From: an uncultured Lachnospiraceae bacterium | GTDB taxonomy: Bacteria; Bacillota; Clostridia; Lachnospirales; Lachnospiraceae | Assembly (NCBI GenBank): GCA_900549665.1 | Contig: URPH01000005.1 | Coordinates: 39,251-103,250 of the forward strand | Direction: 5' to 3' | Length of the DNA: 64,000 bases | Shown: one piece after another, positions 30,831-39,906 of the stretch | Position numbering within the stretch: the first letter of the stretch is position 1 | Layout: the number at the start of each line of letters is the position of its first letter | The notes under the pieces: model-generated | Databases searched by the model: none | What the model was told of the DNA's origin: nothing | What the model saw: the letters and a program-made list of their open reading frames with translations, nothing else | Position numbers and translations under genes: made by a program

Positions 30831-32381
30831 TTATTTTGCATAATCAATGACTCGCGATTCACGGATCAGACTAACCTTAATGTTGCCCGGATATTCAAGT
30901 TCAGATTCAATCTGTTTTGCAATATCACGTGCCAATAAGACCATATCTGTATCTGTAATCTGGTCTGGAACTACCATTACACGAATCTCTCTACCTGCCT
31001 GAATAGCAAAAGATTTTTCTACACCTTTGAAATTGTTTGCGATATTTTCTAATTGTGTCAGCCTGGTTGTATAAGTCTGTAAGGTCTCACGTCTTGCTCC
31101 CGGTCTTGCAGCGGAAATCGTATCCGCAGCCTGTACCAGACAAGCGATCAAGCTGGTCGGCTCAACATCACCATGATGAGATTCAACCGCATTGATGACG
31201 ATCGGTGATTCCTTATATTTTCTACACAACTCAGCACCAAGCTGAATATGTGATCCTTCCATCTCATGGTCTACAGCTTTACCGATATCATGTAATAAAC
31301 CGGCGCGCTTAGCCAATCGAACATCCAAGCCAAGCTCAGATGCTAAAAGTCCTGATAAATGAGCGACTTCTATAGAATGCTTTAATGCATTCTGACCATA
31401 ACTTGTACGGTATTTCATCTTACCCAAGAGACGTACAAGTTCAGAATGAATACCATGTACTCCTACTTCGAGGACAGCCGCTTCTCCTTCTTCACGGATA
31501 ATTGTTTCGATTTCTTTTTGTGCCTTTTCAACCATTTCTTCGATTCTGGCCGGATGGATACGTCCGTCTACAATCAATTTTTCCAAGGCAATTCGAGCAA
31601 CCTCTCTACGGATTGGATCAAATCCGGATAAGATAACTGCTTCAGGAGTATCATCGATAATCAAATCAACACCGGTTAATGTCTCAAGAGTACGTATATT
31701 ACGTCCTTCTCTACCGATAATACGACCTTTCATTTCATCGTTAGGAAGCTGCACAACGGAAAGCGTTGTCTCTGAAACATGATCAGCAGCACATCTCTGA
31801 ATGGCTGTTACAACATATTCCTTTGCTTTCTTGTCTGCTTCTTCCTTAGCCCTGCTCTCCATCTCTTTGATCATGACAGCAGTTTCATGCTTAACATCTT
31901 CTTCAACAATTTTCAACAAATATTCTTTTGCCTGTTCGGAGGTTAATCCTGAGATTCGTTCTAGTTCCTGTACTCTTTGTTCGTTTAATTTGGCTACCTC
32001 AGCTTTTTGCTTTGATAACTCCTCTTCCCTTGCAGTCAGACTTGCTTCTTTCTTTTCAAGCGCATCAGCTTTTTTGTCAATGTTTTCTTCCTTTTGCTGA
32101 ACACGTCTTTCATAGCGCTGTGCCTCTGCTCTTCGCTCTTTGATTTCTTTATCCAATTCATTTTTGGTACGAATGGATTCCTCTTTGACCTCGAGCAAGC
32201 CTTCACGCTTTTTTGCTTCTGCAGTCTTTAAAGCTTCGTCGATAATCTCACGGGCTTTCTCATCTGCATTGCCGATCTTTTCCGCTGCCTGCTTTTTTAA
32301 AACAGAAGTAACGACAGCTGATGTAACCGGGACAGCAATCACAAGTGTCACTACAACGGCAATAATTATAAAAACTACCAT
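30831..32381 (-). CDS. rny: Ribonuclease Y
   Basis: The start at 32381 (MVVFIIIAVVVTLVIAV) has GGAGG 12 nt upstream and puts the membrane anchor at the N-terminus, giving 516 aa, the usual length. Domains in order: transmembrane helix (2-25), long charged coiled coil (about 30-200), KH domain (LPNDEMKGRIIGREGRNIRT) and HD domain (LLHDIGKAVDHEMEGSH), then the YitT-unrelated C-terminal region with REIRVMVVPDQITD. RNase Y is the membrane-bound endonuclease that starts mRNA turnover in many Firmicutes. It lies downstream of recA-recX, as often in this group. Confidence 0.96.
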   Translation of the reverse strand: MVVFIIIAVVVTLVIAVPVTSAVVTSVLKKQAAEKIGNADEKAREIIDEALKTAEAKKREGLLEVKEESIRTKNELDKEIKERRAEAQRYERRVQQKEENIDKKADALEKKEASLTAREEELSKQKAEVAKLNEQRVQELERISGLTSEQAKEYLLKIVEEDVKHETAVMIKEMESRAKEEADKKAKEYVVTAIQRCAADHVSETTLSVVQLPNDEMKGRIIGREGRNIRTLETLTGVDLIIDDTPEAVILSGFDPIRREVARIALEKLIVDGRIHPARIEEMVEKAQKEIETIIREEGEAAVLEVGVHGIHSELVRLLGKMKYRTSYGQNALKHSIEVAHLSGLLASELGLDVRLAKRAGLLHDIGKAVDHEMEGSHIQLGAELCRKYKESPIVINAVESHHGDVEPTSLIACLVQAADTISAARPGARRETLQTYTTRLTQLENIANNFKGVEKSFAIQAGREIRVMVVPDQITDTDMVLLARDIAKQIESELEYPGNIKVSLIRESRVIDYAK

Positions 32382-32556
32382 TGTACAGGAGCACCTCCTT
32401 ATTAAATTTTCATTGTACAAATATCTCATAATAGAACGAAAATACTTCATTCTAAGTCGCGATTTTACAACACTTCAATTCTAAACTATATCCGTTGTTA
32501 TGTCAAGTGCGTATGTCCACCGTCAACGCACATTTGTCCACCTTGGAACATATCTT

Positions 32557-33210
32557 TTAGATGTTGTAATCCATACTGTAATTGTTGTTGTTTTCAGAAA
32601 ACGTGCGCATTGCAGACAATATTGCTTCAAAAGAATATCCTTTTTGTAACAGGGAACGAAAATATTTGTTTTTTTCTTCTGCGGTACACGACCCTATTCC
32701 GGGAAAATGTTTTTTTCGTAATTGGTTATAGATCAGTTCCTCTTCCGGCGTCTGCTCTCCACTTTCACGAAACTTTTGATATGCAGCTTTAATAGTCTCT
32801 TCCGATAATCCTCTTTGACGCAATTTCAAAAAAATCTGTTGCCGGTTAAGATTTTTACCGTGATAAAACAGATAATCATCAGCATACTGCATATCATTGA
32901 TATAGCCAAATGATCGCACATAATCCATTGCCCGGTCCACACATACAGCCGGATACCGGTTTCTTTCGAGCTTGAGACGCAGCTTCTTTTCCGTATAGCT
33001 ACGTTCCATTAATAAATTCATAGCACGCAGCTTGCAACGTTTGGTCAACACTTCATCTATCAGTCTGTCATATATATCCCCGGACAGTTCATTTCCAACA
33101 GATATGCCATATAAACGAAGTTCGCCTTTGTACAAGACAAAGGCAAACTCATGATCCAGCATAATTTCACATTGCTTTTTAGAGATATCTATGATATCTG
33201 TAACTGTCAT
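32557..33210 (-). CDS. recX: Regulatory protein RecX
   Basis: A 217-aa RecX-family protein, which modulates RecA filaments. The three-helix repeats are visible: YDRLIDEVLTKRCKLRAMNL, then LLMERSYTEKKLRLKLERNR, DYVRSFGYINDMQYADDYLF, LRQRGLSEETIKAAYQKF and LRKKHFPGIGSCTAEEKNKY. The N-terminal part (DIIDISKKQCEIMLDHEFAF) is the Clostridia-type extension. It begins 20 bp after the recA stop, in the same direction, so it is likely cotranscribed with recA and hence SOS-controlled. Confidence 0.92.
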   Translation of the reverse strand: MTVTDIIDISKKQCEIMLDHEFAFVLYKGELRLYGISVGNELSGDIYDRLIDEVLTKRCKLRAMNLLMERSYTEKKLRLKLERNRYPAVCVDRAMDYVRSFGYINDMQYADDYLFYHGKNLNRQQIFLKLRQRGLSEETIKAAYQKFRESGEQTPEEELIYNQLRKKHFPGIGSCTAEEKNKYFRSLLQKGYSFEAILSAMRTFSENNNNYSMDYNI

Positions 33211-33230
33211 ACATCAATATCCTCTCAATA

Positions 33231-34298
33231 CTATGATTTAGAAGATGCTTTTCCTTTATTTTCTGAAGTATTATTGTCTCCCTCAGTTTCCTGTGTATCA
33301 TCCTTTAATAAACCATATTTTACACGAACCTTATGCTCAATTTCAGCAAGCATATCGGGGTGCTGCTGCAAAAACATCTTGGAGTTTTCGCGTCCTTGTC
33401 CAAGCTTTTCACCTTCATATGCGTACCATGCGCCACTCTTATTGACAACACCGCTTTCGGCTGCCAGATCAAGGATATCGCCCACTGCGGAAATGCCCTT
33501 ACCAAACATGATATCAAACTCTGCAATCTTGAACGGAGGCGCAATTTTATTTTTGACAACCTTAACCTTGGTGCGGTTACCAATGGGCTCACCGTTTACC
33601 AAAAGCTGTTCTTTACGACGTACATCCAGACGCACGGAAGAATAAAATTTAAGAGCATTACCACCGGTCGTTGTCTCCGGATTGCCAAACATGATGCCAA
33701 CCTTTTCTCTCAACTGATTGATAAAAATCACGGTACAATTGGACTTGCTGATCACAGCAGTCAGCTTTCTCAGAGCCTGTGACATCAGTCTGGCCTGCAG
33801 ACCAACGTGGGAATCTCCCATATCTCCATCAATCTCAGCCTTGGGAACCAGAGCTGCAACCGAATCGACAACAACAATATCAATTGCACCGGAGCGTACC
33901 ATGGTCTCACAAATCTCCAATGCCTGCTCTCCGCAGTCCGGCTGGGAAATATATAAATTATCAATATCTACACCTATATTTTTGGCATAAGCAGGGTCCA
34001 GTGCATGCTCAGCATCAATAAATCCGGCAATTCCGCCTCTCTTTTGCACCTCAGCGATCATATGCAGGGTAACCGTTGTCTTACCTGATGATTCAGGTCC
34101 ATATATTTCAATAATACGTCCTTTGGGAATACCACCAAGGCCTAATGCAATATCCAGACTAAGCGATCCTGTCGGAATCGTCTCTACATTCATCTGTCTG
34201 GTCGGATCTCCAAGCTTCATAATGGAGCCCTTACCATATGACCTCTCAATCTGTGAAATTGCAACATCCAATGCTTTCAGTTTTTCTTCTTTTTCCAT
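33231..34298 (-). CDS. recA: Recombinase RecA
   Basis: The start at 34298 (MEKEEKLKALDVAISQIERS) follows AAAGGAGA, giving 355 aa. A longer frame to 34391 would read through the promoter. Walker A (IYGPESSGKTTVTLH), IDAEHALDPAYAKNIGVD, the DNA-binding loops (LMSQALRKLTAVISKSNCTV, FGNPETTTGGNALKFYSSVR) and the acidic C-terminus are typical. RecA catalyses homologous pairing and triggers LexA self-cleavage. Two LexA boxes overlap its promoter. Confidence 0.98.
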   Translation of the reverse strand: MEKEEKLKALDVAISQIERSYGKGSIMKLGDPTRQMNVETIPTGSLSLDIALGLGGIPKGRIIEIYGPESSGKTTVTLHMIAEVQKRGGIAGFIDAEHALDPAYAKNIGVDIDNLYISQPDCGEQALEICETMVRSGAIDIVVVDSVAALVPKAEIDGDMGDSHVGLQARLMSQALRKLTAVISKSNCTVIFINQLREKVGIMFGNPETTTGGNALKFYSSVRLDVRRKEQLLVNGEPIGNRTKVKVVKNKIAPPFKIAEFDIMFGKGISAVGDILDLAAESGVVNKSGAWYAYEGEKLGQGRENSKMFLQQHPDMLAEIEHKVRVKYGLLKDDTQETEGDNNTSENKGKASSKS

Positions 34299-34313
34299 TT
34301 TGATTCTCCTTTG

Positions 34314-34367
34314 AGAACATTTGTTCGTCTCTTGTATAAGAATAAAACAAATGTTCGATTTTGTCAA
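34314..34367 (-). promoter_or_regulatory. SOS-controlled recA promoter with two LexA boxes
   Basis: Minus strand: -35 TTGACA (34367-34362), 17-bp spacer, -10 TATTCT (34344-34339). One box, CGAACATTTGTTTT (34357-34344), fills the spacer; the other, CGAACAAATGTTCT (34327-34314), lies at the transcript start. Both fit the Firmicutes pattern CGAAC-N4-GTTCG. Confidence 0.85.
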
Positions 34368-34399
34368 TATTATTTTTTCTGTAATTAACATTTGTGATA

Positions 34400-34618
34400 A
34401 ATATTAATCACCTTACCACGTTTCCAGTTGTATTTTAACAGAACGGCTGTCCGTTAAATCACCCTCAAGAGCATCACTTCCTTAATATTTATAAAATAAA
34501 TGTAATTGGAAAAGCGGGCTGAATACGCCCAAAAGCAGAAATGCTTTTTAGATGCCCTTACTGTAACATATTTTTTCAGATATAGCAATACCGCACTTTA
34601 CGTGCGGTATTATTTTTT
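34400..34618 (+). other. Structured gene-free interval, candidate small RNA locus
   Basis: This stretch between recA and the zinc-ribbon gene holds TTAACAGAACGG/CCGTTAA near 34436, GGGC-TGAATAC-GCCC (34516-34530) and AAAAGCA-GAAA-TGCTTTT (34531-34548, a GNRA loop on the plus strand). It ends in a strong plus-strand terminator (34589-34618). I see no convincing plus-strand promoter. A minus-strand promoter-like pair (TTGCTA, 17 bp, TACAGT) lies near 34553-34583. The function is unknown. Confidence 0.35.
34589..34618 (+). terminator. Intrinsic terminator (plus strand) beside the zinc-ribbon gene
   Basis: AATACCGCAC-TTTAC-GTGCGGTATT followed by ATTTTTTC. The T-tract is on the plus strand although both flanking genes are on the minus strand, which is why an upstream plus-strand transcript is suspected. 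Confidence 0.65.
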
Positions 34619-34623
34619 CATCA

Positions 34624-35802
34624 TTAGTAAGATTTTAAATACTTTTCATAATCGGTCAGGGAGATTGTAAACCATCCATACTCTGAAGACATATAATAAT
34701 TCATTCCTACCTCAAGACCACAGGGAGTATAAAAAATAATCATGTGACCGGAATTGTTAAAATCATCTACCAGTTCATCCATATCTGTCTCTTCCAAATA
34801 AGATATTGTGCCATTTTGTTTGTTGGATGAACGAATGATATCCTTTACAAAAGCTTCATCCATATCCAGAATATCCTCATTTATGAGAACCATACCGGTC
34901 TGAAGATCTATATTGACACAGTATAAATTTAATCCTGCCTCAAAATTACTGTCAAACCTGCTGCTGGTAACCATGCTGACTACTGATTCATCATTGTAGG
35001 TGACATATGTTTTGGCATCCACTGTATATCCGGCTCCATAATCTTCGAAGGCTTCTTCATAATCATCCTTCATATAGTTAAAATAATCAATATCAGCTAA
35101 TGCCTGATCCTTCAATGTTTCATTGATCTCATCCAGATTGGGGATATCCCCCTCCAGCTGATAATAGGTTCCCCGCATACAGATATCGTTATCTTTATCC
35201 AGCTCCTCCTCTGTCTTAAAAATCAACTGATAAGAAACATTTTCATCAATACAGTTATTGAGCTCTTCATAATACTGATGATTCTTATCCCAGACCTCAT
35301 CCGCTGTCATATTATCCGGCTCTTCTGCCCATGTTGTATCATCCCAGTCAATGTCGTTACCAAAAGAGTCATCATAATCGTCATCATAATCATAATCATA
35401 ATCATAATCGTCATCGTCATAACCATTACTATAGTCAGGATCCGAGCTTTGCAGATCATCGCGCGAATCATAGCCCCAATAACCGAACACAAGAGCAGAA
35501 AGCAATGCAACAACAAACATAATGACACCAACTACAACAGCAACCGTCGTATAGCGCTTTGAGCCATTAGATCCGGCCGTCTGAGAGCCATAATGATCCT
35601 GCGCATACACACGGGAATTGTCACCGGTGTAATATCCCTGTCCATAATCCTGCCGGATATCTGTTCCGGTATAAGCACTCTGTCCATAGTTCTGACCATT
35701 ATTATCAGGTTGAGCCGCCTGATAATGACAACAGGGACACACTCCATCTCTTAATAATGCACCACATTGTGGGCAAAAACCGTTTTCATATTGTGTATTC
35801 AA
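34624..35802 (-). CDS. Zinc-ribbon membrane protein with Asp-rich linker and DUF3298-like domain
   Basis: A 392-aa protein. The N-terminus is a zinc ribbon (GFCPQCGALLRDGVCPCCHY); a Gly/Tyr/Gln-rich cytosolic stretch follows, then one transmembrane helix (TTVAVVVGVIMFVVALLSAL, near residues 85-110). Outside comes a strongly acidic linker with repeated YD/DD (residues about 125-155), and a C-terminal domain of about 220 aa resembling DUF3298/DUF4163 proteins (for example CVNIDLQTGMVLINEDILDM). Such proteins are common but uncharacterised in Lachnospiraceae; the acidic linker might bind Ca2+ (inference). Confidence 0.7.
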   Translation of the reverse strand: MNTQYENGFCPQCGALLRDGVCPCCHYQAAQPDNNGQNYGQSAYTGTDIRQDYGQGYYTGDNSRVYAQDHYGSQTAGSNGSKRYTTVAVVVGVIMFVVALLSALVFGYWGYDSRDDLQSSDPDYSNGYDDDDYDYDYDYDDDYDDSFGNDIDWDDTTWAEEPDNMTADEVWDKNHQYYEELNNCIDENVSYQLIFKTEEELDKDNDICMRGTYYQLEGDIPNLDEINETLKDQALADIDYFNYMKDDYEEAFEDYGAGYTVDAKTYVTYNDESVVSMVTSSRFDSNFEAGLNLYCVNIDLQTGMVLINEDILDMDEAFVKDIIRSSNKQNGTISYLEETDMDELVDDFNNSGHMIIFYTPCGLEVGMNYYMSSEYGWFTISLTDYEKYLKSY

Positions 35803-35831
35803 TATTTATCCTCCCTTTTCCCCTTATGAAA

Positions 35832-37001
35832 TCAGCCTTTTTTATTACCAAATGTAATCTCACTGAAATATTCCAGTACACATTTACGAAGTAACGCTAA
35901 AGCTGCCACGACCGCCTCTTCCCTGATGTGGGCACGGTCTCCACTGAAATGATATTCTTCGACAACCGTTTTTCCTTTTACATTGCAGCCGATATATACA
36001 AGCCCCACCGGCTTTTCCCTGGTACCTCCATCCGGTCCGGCAAGCCCGGTTACCGATACCGTGACATCAGCCTTGGTAAGCAAAGATATTCCCTGTGCCA
36101 TTTCTCTGGCCACTTCCTCACTGACAGCTGAATATTTTTTTAATGTGGACTGTTTTACACCAAGAACCTTTCGTTTGGCCTTGTTGGAATAAGTTACATA
36201 GCCGGCCTTAAACACCTCGGATACACCCGGTACATTGATAAGCCTTGCTGCAAGCATACCTCCGGTGCAGGACTCCATCGTGGAAATACGCAGTTCATTT
36301 GCCAAAAGCAGATCCACACAGGACTGCTCTAAGCTTGTTTCTTCATGTGTAGTATAAATACTCTGGTTAAAACGATGTTTTAATTCCTTGACCACATATT
36401 TTATGAGCTTGGAAGTTTCTTTTTCCGTTGCCGCCTTAGCTGTCACGCGAATATGCACCTCTCCGCATTTTGCATAGGTTGCAAGTACAACATGATCATT
36501 ATAATCAAACAGATCCTTAATAGAATCATTGATCGTCTTTTCATCCAGACCACAGATCTTAATTGTTCTGGAACAGATAATCATATCTGTCTTTTCCTGT
36601 AAATAGACGGATACCTGCTCCCGAAACATCGGTTCCAGTTCCTTTGGAGAGCCTGGCAGTAAAATCACCGTTTTCTTTTGTTTTTCCAGAATACAGCCAT
36701 TGGCGGATCCATTGTGGTTTTCCAGCTCCACAACCGAAGCATCGGGATACATATCTTTTATAGTCTGCAGGGTAATATCATCCTCTGCCTGACCAAGCCC
36801 GCCTGATACAAAAATGATATCCGATCTCTTTTCTGCTGTTTTTACCATTTCTTCCAGACGCTTTTTATCATCACCTACAACTGTCTGATAAAAACAGTCA
36901 AAGCCCGATGTAACACATTGCTCTGCTAAAAAAGCCGCATTTGTATTGACCACAGTTCCGGTCAGCAGTTCAGAACCAACACTAATTATTTCAGCTGTCA
37001 T
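35832..37001 (-). CDS. cinA: Competence/damage-inducible protein A (nicotinamide-nucleotide amidase)
   Basis: The start at 37001 (MTAEIISVGSELLTGTVVNT) overlaps AGGATG in the pgsA end and begins one base after its stop. The 389-aa protein has the MoCF-like N-terminal domain (IIFVSGGLGQAEDDITLQTI, LLPGSPKELEPMFREQV) and a C-terminal PncC amidohydrolase domain (STMESCTGGMLAARLINVPG, VTGLAGPDGGTREKPVGLVY). CinA recycles NMN and is often cotranscribed with recA in Firmicutes; here it is separated from recA only by the zinc-ribbon gene. Confidence 0.94.
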   Translation of the reverse strand: MTAEIISVGSELLTGTVVNTNAAFLAEQCVTSGFDCFYQTVVGDDKKRLEEMVKTAEKRSDIIFVSGGLGQAEDDITLQTIKDMYPDASVVELENHNGSANGCILEKQKKTVILLPGSPKELEPMFREQVSVYLQEKTDMIICSRTIKICGLDEKTINDSIKDLFDYNDHVVLATYAKCGEVHIRVTAKAATEKETSKLIKYVVKELKHRFNQSIYTTHEETSLEQSCVDLLLANELRISTMESCTGGMLAARLINVPGVSEVFKAGYVTYSNKAKRKVLGVKQSTLKKYSAVSEEVAREMAQGISLLTKADVTVSVTGLAGPDGGTREKPVGLVYIGCNVKGKTVVEEYHFSGDRAHIREEAVVAALALLRKCVLEYFSEITFGNKKG

Positions 37002-37002
37002 T

Positions 37003-37611
37003 TTAATCCACATCCTTAAGTACATCTTTATTTTTAATCAGGTAATCAACTAATGAAACTACAGTAAGAACCAGCGCAATATACATGGTAACATTGCCTA
37101 TTACCATCATTACACGGTAAAATGACGGGATATTGTATGGATACAGATTCATAGCAGCAAGCTTTACATTGACGCTTGAATAGTAATCCATGACGATCAT
37201 CTGCACGCACAGCATGACCATCTGAAATGTTGTTTTAAATTTACCCCACATGCTTGCCGCAATGACAACACCTTTTTCAGCAGCGATCAGACGGAAGCCA
37301 CTGATAATAAATTCTCTTGCAATGATCACAATGGTGATCCATGCCGGAATAACACCTAAAGAACTCATTGCAATAAGTGCGGAACAAACCAAAAGCTTGT
37401 CAGCCAGTGGATCCATAAACTTTCCAAAATTGGTGATCAGATTGTATTTTCTGGCAATTTTGCCATCCAATAAATCTGTCAGACTGGCTACAATAAAGAT
37501 AGCCAGAGCAATCCATTTAAAATACAGAAACCGCGGTACCAGTAAAATAAAAGCAACATAAAAAGGCACCATAATCACTCGTGATAACGTCAGTTTATTG
37601 GGTAAATTCAT
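37003..37611 (-). CDS. pgsA: CDP-diacylglycerol-glycerol-3-phosphate 3-phosphatidyltransferase
   Basis: A 202-aa integral membrane enzyme making phosphatidylglycerol phosphate. The CDP-alcohol transferase signature D-x2-D-G-x2-A-R-x8-G-x3-D-x3-D is present in SLTDLLDGKIARKYNLITNF and GKFMDPLADK. The start MNLPNKLTLSRVIMVPFYVA is typical. Its ATG overlaps the stop of rimO (ATGA), and it is immediately followed by cinA. The order rimO-pgsA-cinA-recA is widespread in Firmicutes. Confidence 0.95.
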   Translation of the reverse strand: MNLPNKLTLSRVIMVPFYVAFILLVPRFLYFKWIALAIFIVASLTDLLDGKIARKYNLITNFGKFMDPLADKLLVCSALIAMSSLGVIPAWITIVIIAREFIISGFRLIAAEKGVVIAASMWGKFKTTFQMVMLCVQMIVMDYYSSVNVKLAAMNLYPYNIPSFYRVMMVIGNVTMYIALVLTVVSLVDYLIKNKDVLKDVD

Positions 37612-38933
37612 GATAACACCTCTCCTATCAAATCGTATTCATATGAACCGGTCACTTTGATTTTAACAAAATCGCCGCTCATAAATTCTTCAGCTGAATG
37701 GACAAATACCATTCCGTCTACATTGGGAGCATCCTTGTAGGTACGTCCGACATATACATTTTCATCGGCGACCTTTCCTTCGATCAGGACATATCCTTCC
37801 CAGCCGATCATATCAGTGGCTTTATCAAAGGCAATCTCCTGCTGCAGCTCCATGATCTCTCCGCGCCACTCTTCCTTTTGCTCTTCCTCAATCTGATCCG
37901 GGAAGGTTGCGGCCGGTGTATTTTCTTCCGCAGAATAGGTAAAAACACCGAGACGGTCAAACTGCATCTCGTCAACAAACTCCATGACCTGCTCGTGATC
38001 TTCCTTCGTCTCTCCGGGAAAACCGGCTATCAGGGTAGTCCGCAGGCAGATATCCGGGATTTCTTTACAAAGTCTGCCGATGATATCACGCAGATCCTGA
38101 TTGGAGGTCTTTCGTCCCATCCGCTGTAAAATAGTGTCAGATGCATGCTGGATCGGAATATCCAGATAATGACAGATCTTTTTTTCCTGTCTGATAACAT
38201 CGATCAGCTCATCCGTTATCTCTTCGGGATAACAGTATAAGATCCGGATCCAGTATAACTGCGGGATCTCACACAATTTTTTCAATAATTCCGGAAGCAT
38301 CTTTTTACCATATAAATCTTTACCGTAAAGGGTTGTTTCCTGTGCTACCAGTATCAGCTCCTTTACACCCTGCTCTGCTAAATCTCTGGCTTCCTGTATC
38401 AGCTCTTCCATCGGCACGCTGCGGTAATTGCCTCGCACCTTGGGGATAATGCAGTATGTACAATGCTTGTCGCATCCCTCTGCAATCTTTAAATAAGAGG
38501 AATAGCAGCCGGAGGTTACCATCCTTTTTTTGCCAAAAACGGGAGTATCATTGATGTCTCTTAAAAAATCCGTCCGTTTATGAGCTGTCACATCTTCAAT
38601 AGCCTGTATGATCTGATCTATGGCATTGGTACCGACAATGACATCCACCTCCGGAATATCCTCACGGATTTCCTTGGCATATCGTTGTGCCAGACATCCT
38701 GTTGCGATCAGTCCCTTTAAATGCCCGGCAGTCTTTTTTTCACCGTATGCAAGCAGCTGGTTGATGCTCTCTTCCTTGGCATCACCAATAAAGCAGCAGG
38801 TATTGACAACCACAATATCCGCTTCATTTTCATCATCTGTAAAGCTGTATCCTTTTTCGGAAAGCATACCAAGCATCATCTCAGTATCTACCAGGTTTTT
38901 ATCACAGCCCAGTGAAACAAACATAATTTTCAT
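37608..38933 (-). CDS. rimO: Ribosomal protein S12 methylthiotransferase
   Basis: The start at 38933 (MKIMFVSLGCDKNLVDTEMM) gives 441 aa and lies just after a hairpin; the longer frame would include that hairpin. It is a radical-SAM enzyme adding a methylthio group to Asp of ribosomal protein S12. It has the N-terminal UPF0004 domain with its own Cys residues (SLGCDKNLVD, VVNTCCFIGDAKEESINQ), the radical-SAM CxxxCxxC motif in EGCDKHCTYCIIPKVRG, and a C-terminal TRAM region (GDFVKIKVTGSYEYDLIGEV). Confidence 0.95.
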   Translation of the reverse strand: MKIMFVSLGCDKNLVDTEMMLGMLSEKGYSFTDDENEADIVVVNTCCFIGDAKEESINQLLAYGEKKTAGHLKGLIATGCLAQRYAKEIREDIPEVDVIVGTNAIDQIIQAIEDVTAHKRTDFLRDINDTPVFGKKRMVTSGCYSSYLKIAEGCDKHCTYCIIPKVRGNYRSVPMEELIQEARDLAEQGVKELILVAQETTLYGKDLYGKKMLPELLKKLCEIPQLYWIRILYCYPEEITDELIDVIRQEKKICHYLDIPIQHASDTILQRMGRKTSNQDLRDIIGRLCKEIPDICLRTTLIAGFPGETKEDHEQVMEFVDEMQFDRLGVFTYSAEENTPAATFPDQIEEEQKEEWRGEIMELQQEIAFDKATDMIGWEGYVLIEGKVADENVYVGRTYKDAPNVDGMVFVHSAEEFMSGDFVKIKVTGSYEYDLIGEVLS

Positions 38934-38947
38934 ATCATCACCAAAAG

Positions 38948-38993
38948 AAAGGGATTGATGTATCCAATCGATCAAATAAACACCAATCCCTTT
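38948..38993 (-). terminator. Hairpin between rpoZ and rimO
   Basis: AAAGGGATTG (38948-38957) pairs with CAATCCCTTT (38984-38993). On the minus strand TCTTTT follows, so it could terminate or attenuate the gmk-rpoZ transcript just ahead of rimO. Confidence 0.55.
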
Positions 38994-38998
38994 TCATT

Positions 38999-39244
38999 TT
39001 ATTCTTCCTCTTCGTCATCACCCAAAATTTTGATCTTGCCCTGTTTTAATTCATCTACCGCGATTGACAATGGCTTTTCACTCTGAGTTGTTTCAACAAA
39101 CGGCTCTTCTCCATCGATCAGCTGTCTGGCTCTCTTGCTCGTTGCCATAACGATAGAATAACGACTGTTTACTACCTTGGATTCACCGGGTTCAACCTCG
39201 CTGTTAACGACTTTCATTAAGTCTGAATAAGACGGATGTAACAT
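38999..39244 (-). CDS. rpoZ: DNA-directed RNA polymerase omega subunit
   Basis: An 81-aa protein starting MLHPSYSDLMKVVNSEVEPG with the conserved NSRYSIVMATSKRARQLIDG core and LSIAVDELKQGKIKIL near the end. Omega assists polymerase assembly. It follows gmk by 31 bp in the usual yicC-gmk-rpoZ order. The acidic C-terminus (DDEEEE) is common in Clostridia. Confidence 0.95.
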   Translation of the reverse strand: MLHPSYSDLMKVVNSEVEPGESKVVNSRYSIVMATSKRARQLIDGEEPFVETTQSEKPLSIAVDELKQGKIKILGDDEEEE

Positions 39245-39275
39245 AATATTTCTCCTTTCAAATACTCCTCAAAAT

Positions 39276-39896
39276 TTATGAATTGTCACTTAGTGTCTGA
39301 CCAACTTCCTCTATCAGTTTCAAATACCGGCTGCTCCTGCAATGGGACGCTTCCACAATTGCATGAACGGTATCCACACATTGCTCCAGGTCATCGTTGA
39401 TAACTATATAATCGTAGTTTTCAACACCCTTGGATTCCTCTACTGCCCGTGCCAGACGCTTTTTGATCACATCATCGGTCTCTGTACCTCTTCCGGTCAG
39501 ACGATCTTTCAAAACAGCAGCAGAAGGGGCTGTAACAAAAATCAGAACTGTTTCGGGTAATTTTGCTTTGACCTTTAAAGCTCCCTGAATTTCAATCTCT
39601 AAGATCACGTCCTGACCGTTTTGAAGGCAATTCTCCACATAGGCAAGCGGCGTACCATAATAATGATCGCAATATCGGGCATATTCCAAAAAACCATCCT
39701 CAGCAATTGTTTTTTCAAATTCTTCCTCAGATCTGAAAAAATAGGATTTGCCTTCTTCCTCACCCGGACGCGGATTTCTTGTTGTCATGGAAACACTTAA
39801 AGCATAGGAAGCATGCTTTTCCAGCAGCCGTTTGACAATGGTTCCTTTTCCTGCTCCGGAAAATCCGGAAATTACAATCAATGAACCTTTTTTCAT
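39276..39896 (-). CDS. gmk: Guanylate kinase
   Basis: A 206-aa enzyme phosphorylating GMP. P-loop GFSGAGKGTIVKRLL, GMP-site motif SVSMTTRNPRPGEEEGKSYF, EYARYCDHYYGTPLAYVE and VILEIEIQGALKVKAKLPE are all standard, as is the lid region RGTETDDVIKKRLARA. The start at 39896 lies 11 bp after the yicC stop. Confidence 0.97.
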   Translation of the reverse strand: MKKGSLIVISGFSGAGKGTIVKRLLEKHASYALSVSMTTRNPRPGEEEGKSYFFRSEEEFEKTIAEDGFLEYARYCDHYYGTPLAYVENCLQNGQDVILEIEIQGALKVKAKLPETVLIFVTAPSAAVLKDRLTGRGTETDDVIKKRLARAVEESKGVENYDYIVINDDLEQCVDTVHAIVEASHCRSSRYLKLIEEVGQTLSDNS

Positions 39897-39906
39897 ATAC
39901 TTTCAC

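Noticed and set aside
35278..35562. Ile/Val-rich plus-strand frame (possible membrane protein)
   Set aside because: It is the mirror of the Asp/Tyr-rich repeat in the zinc-ribbon gene; the repetitive GAT/TAT codons create it.
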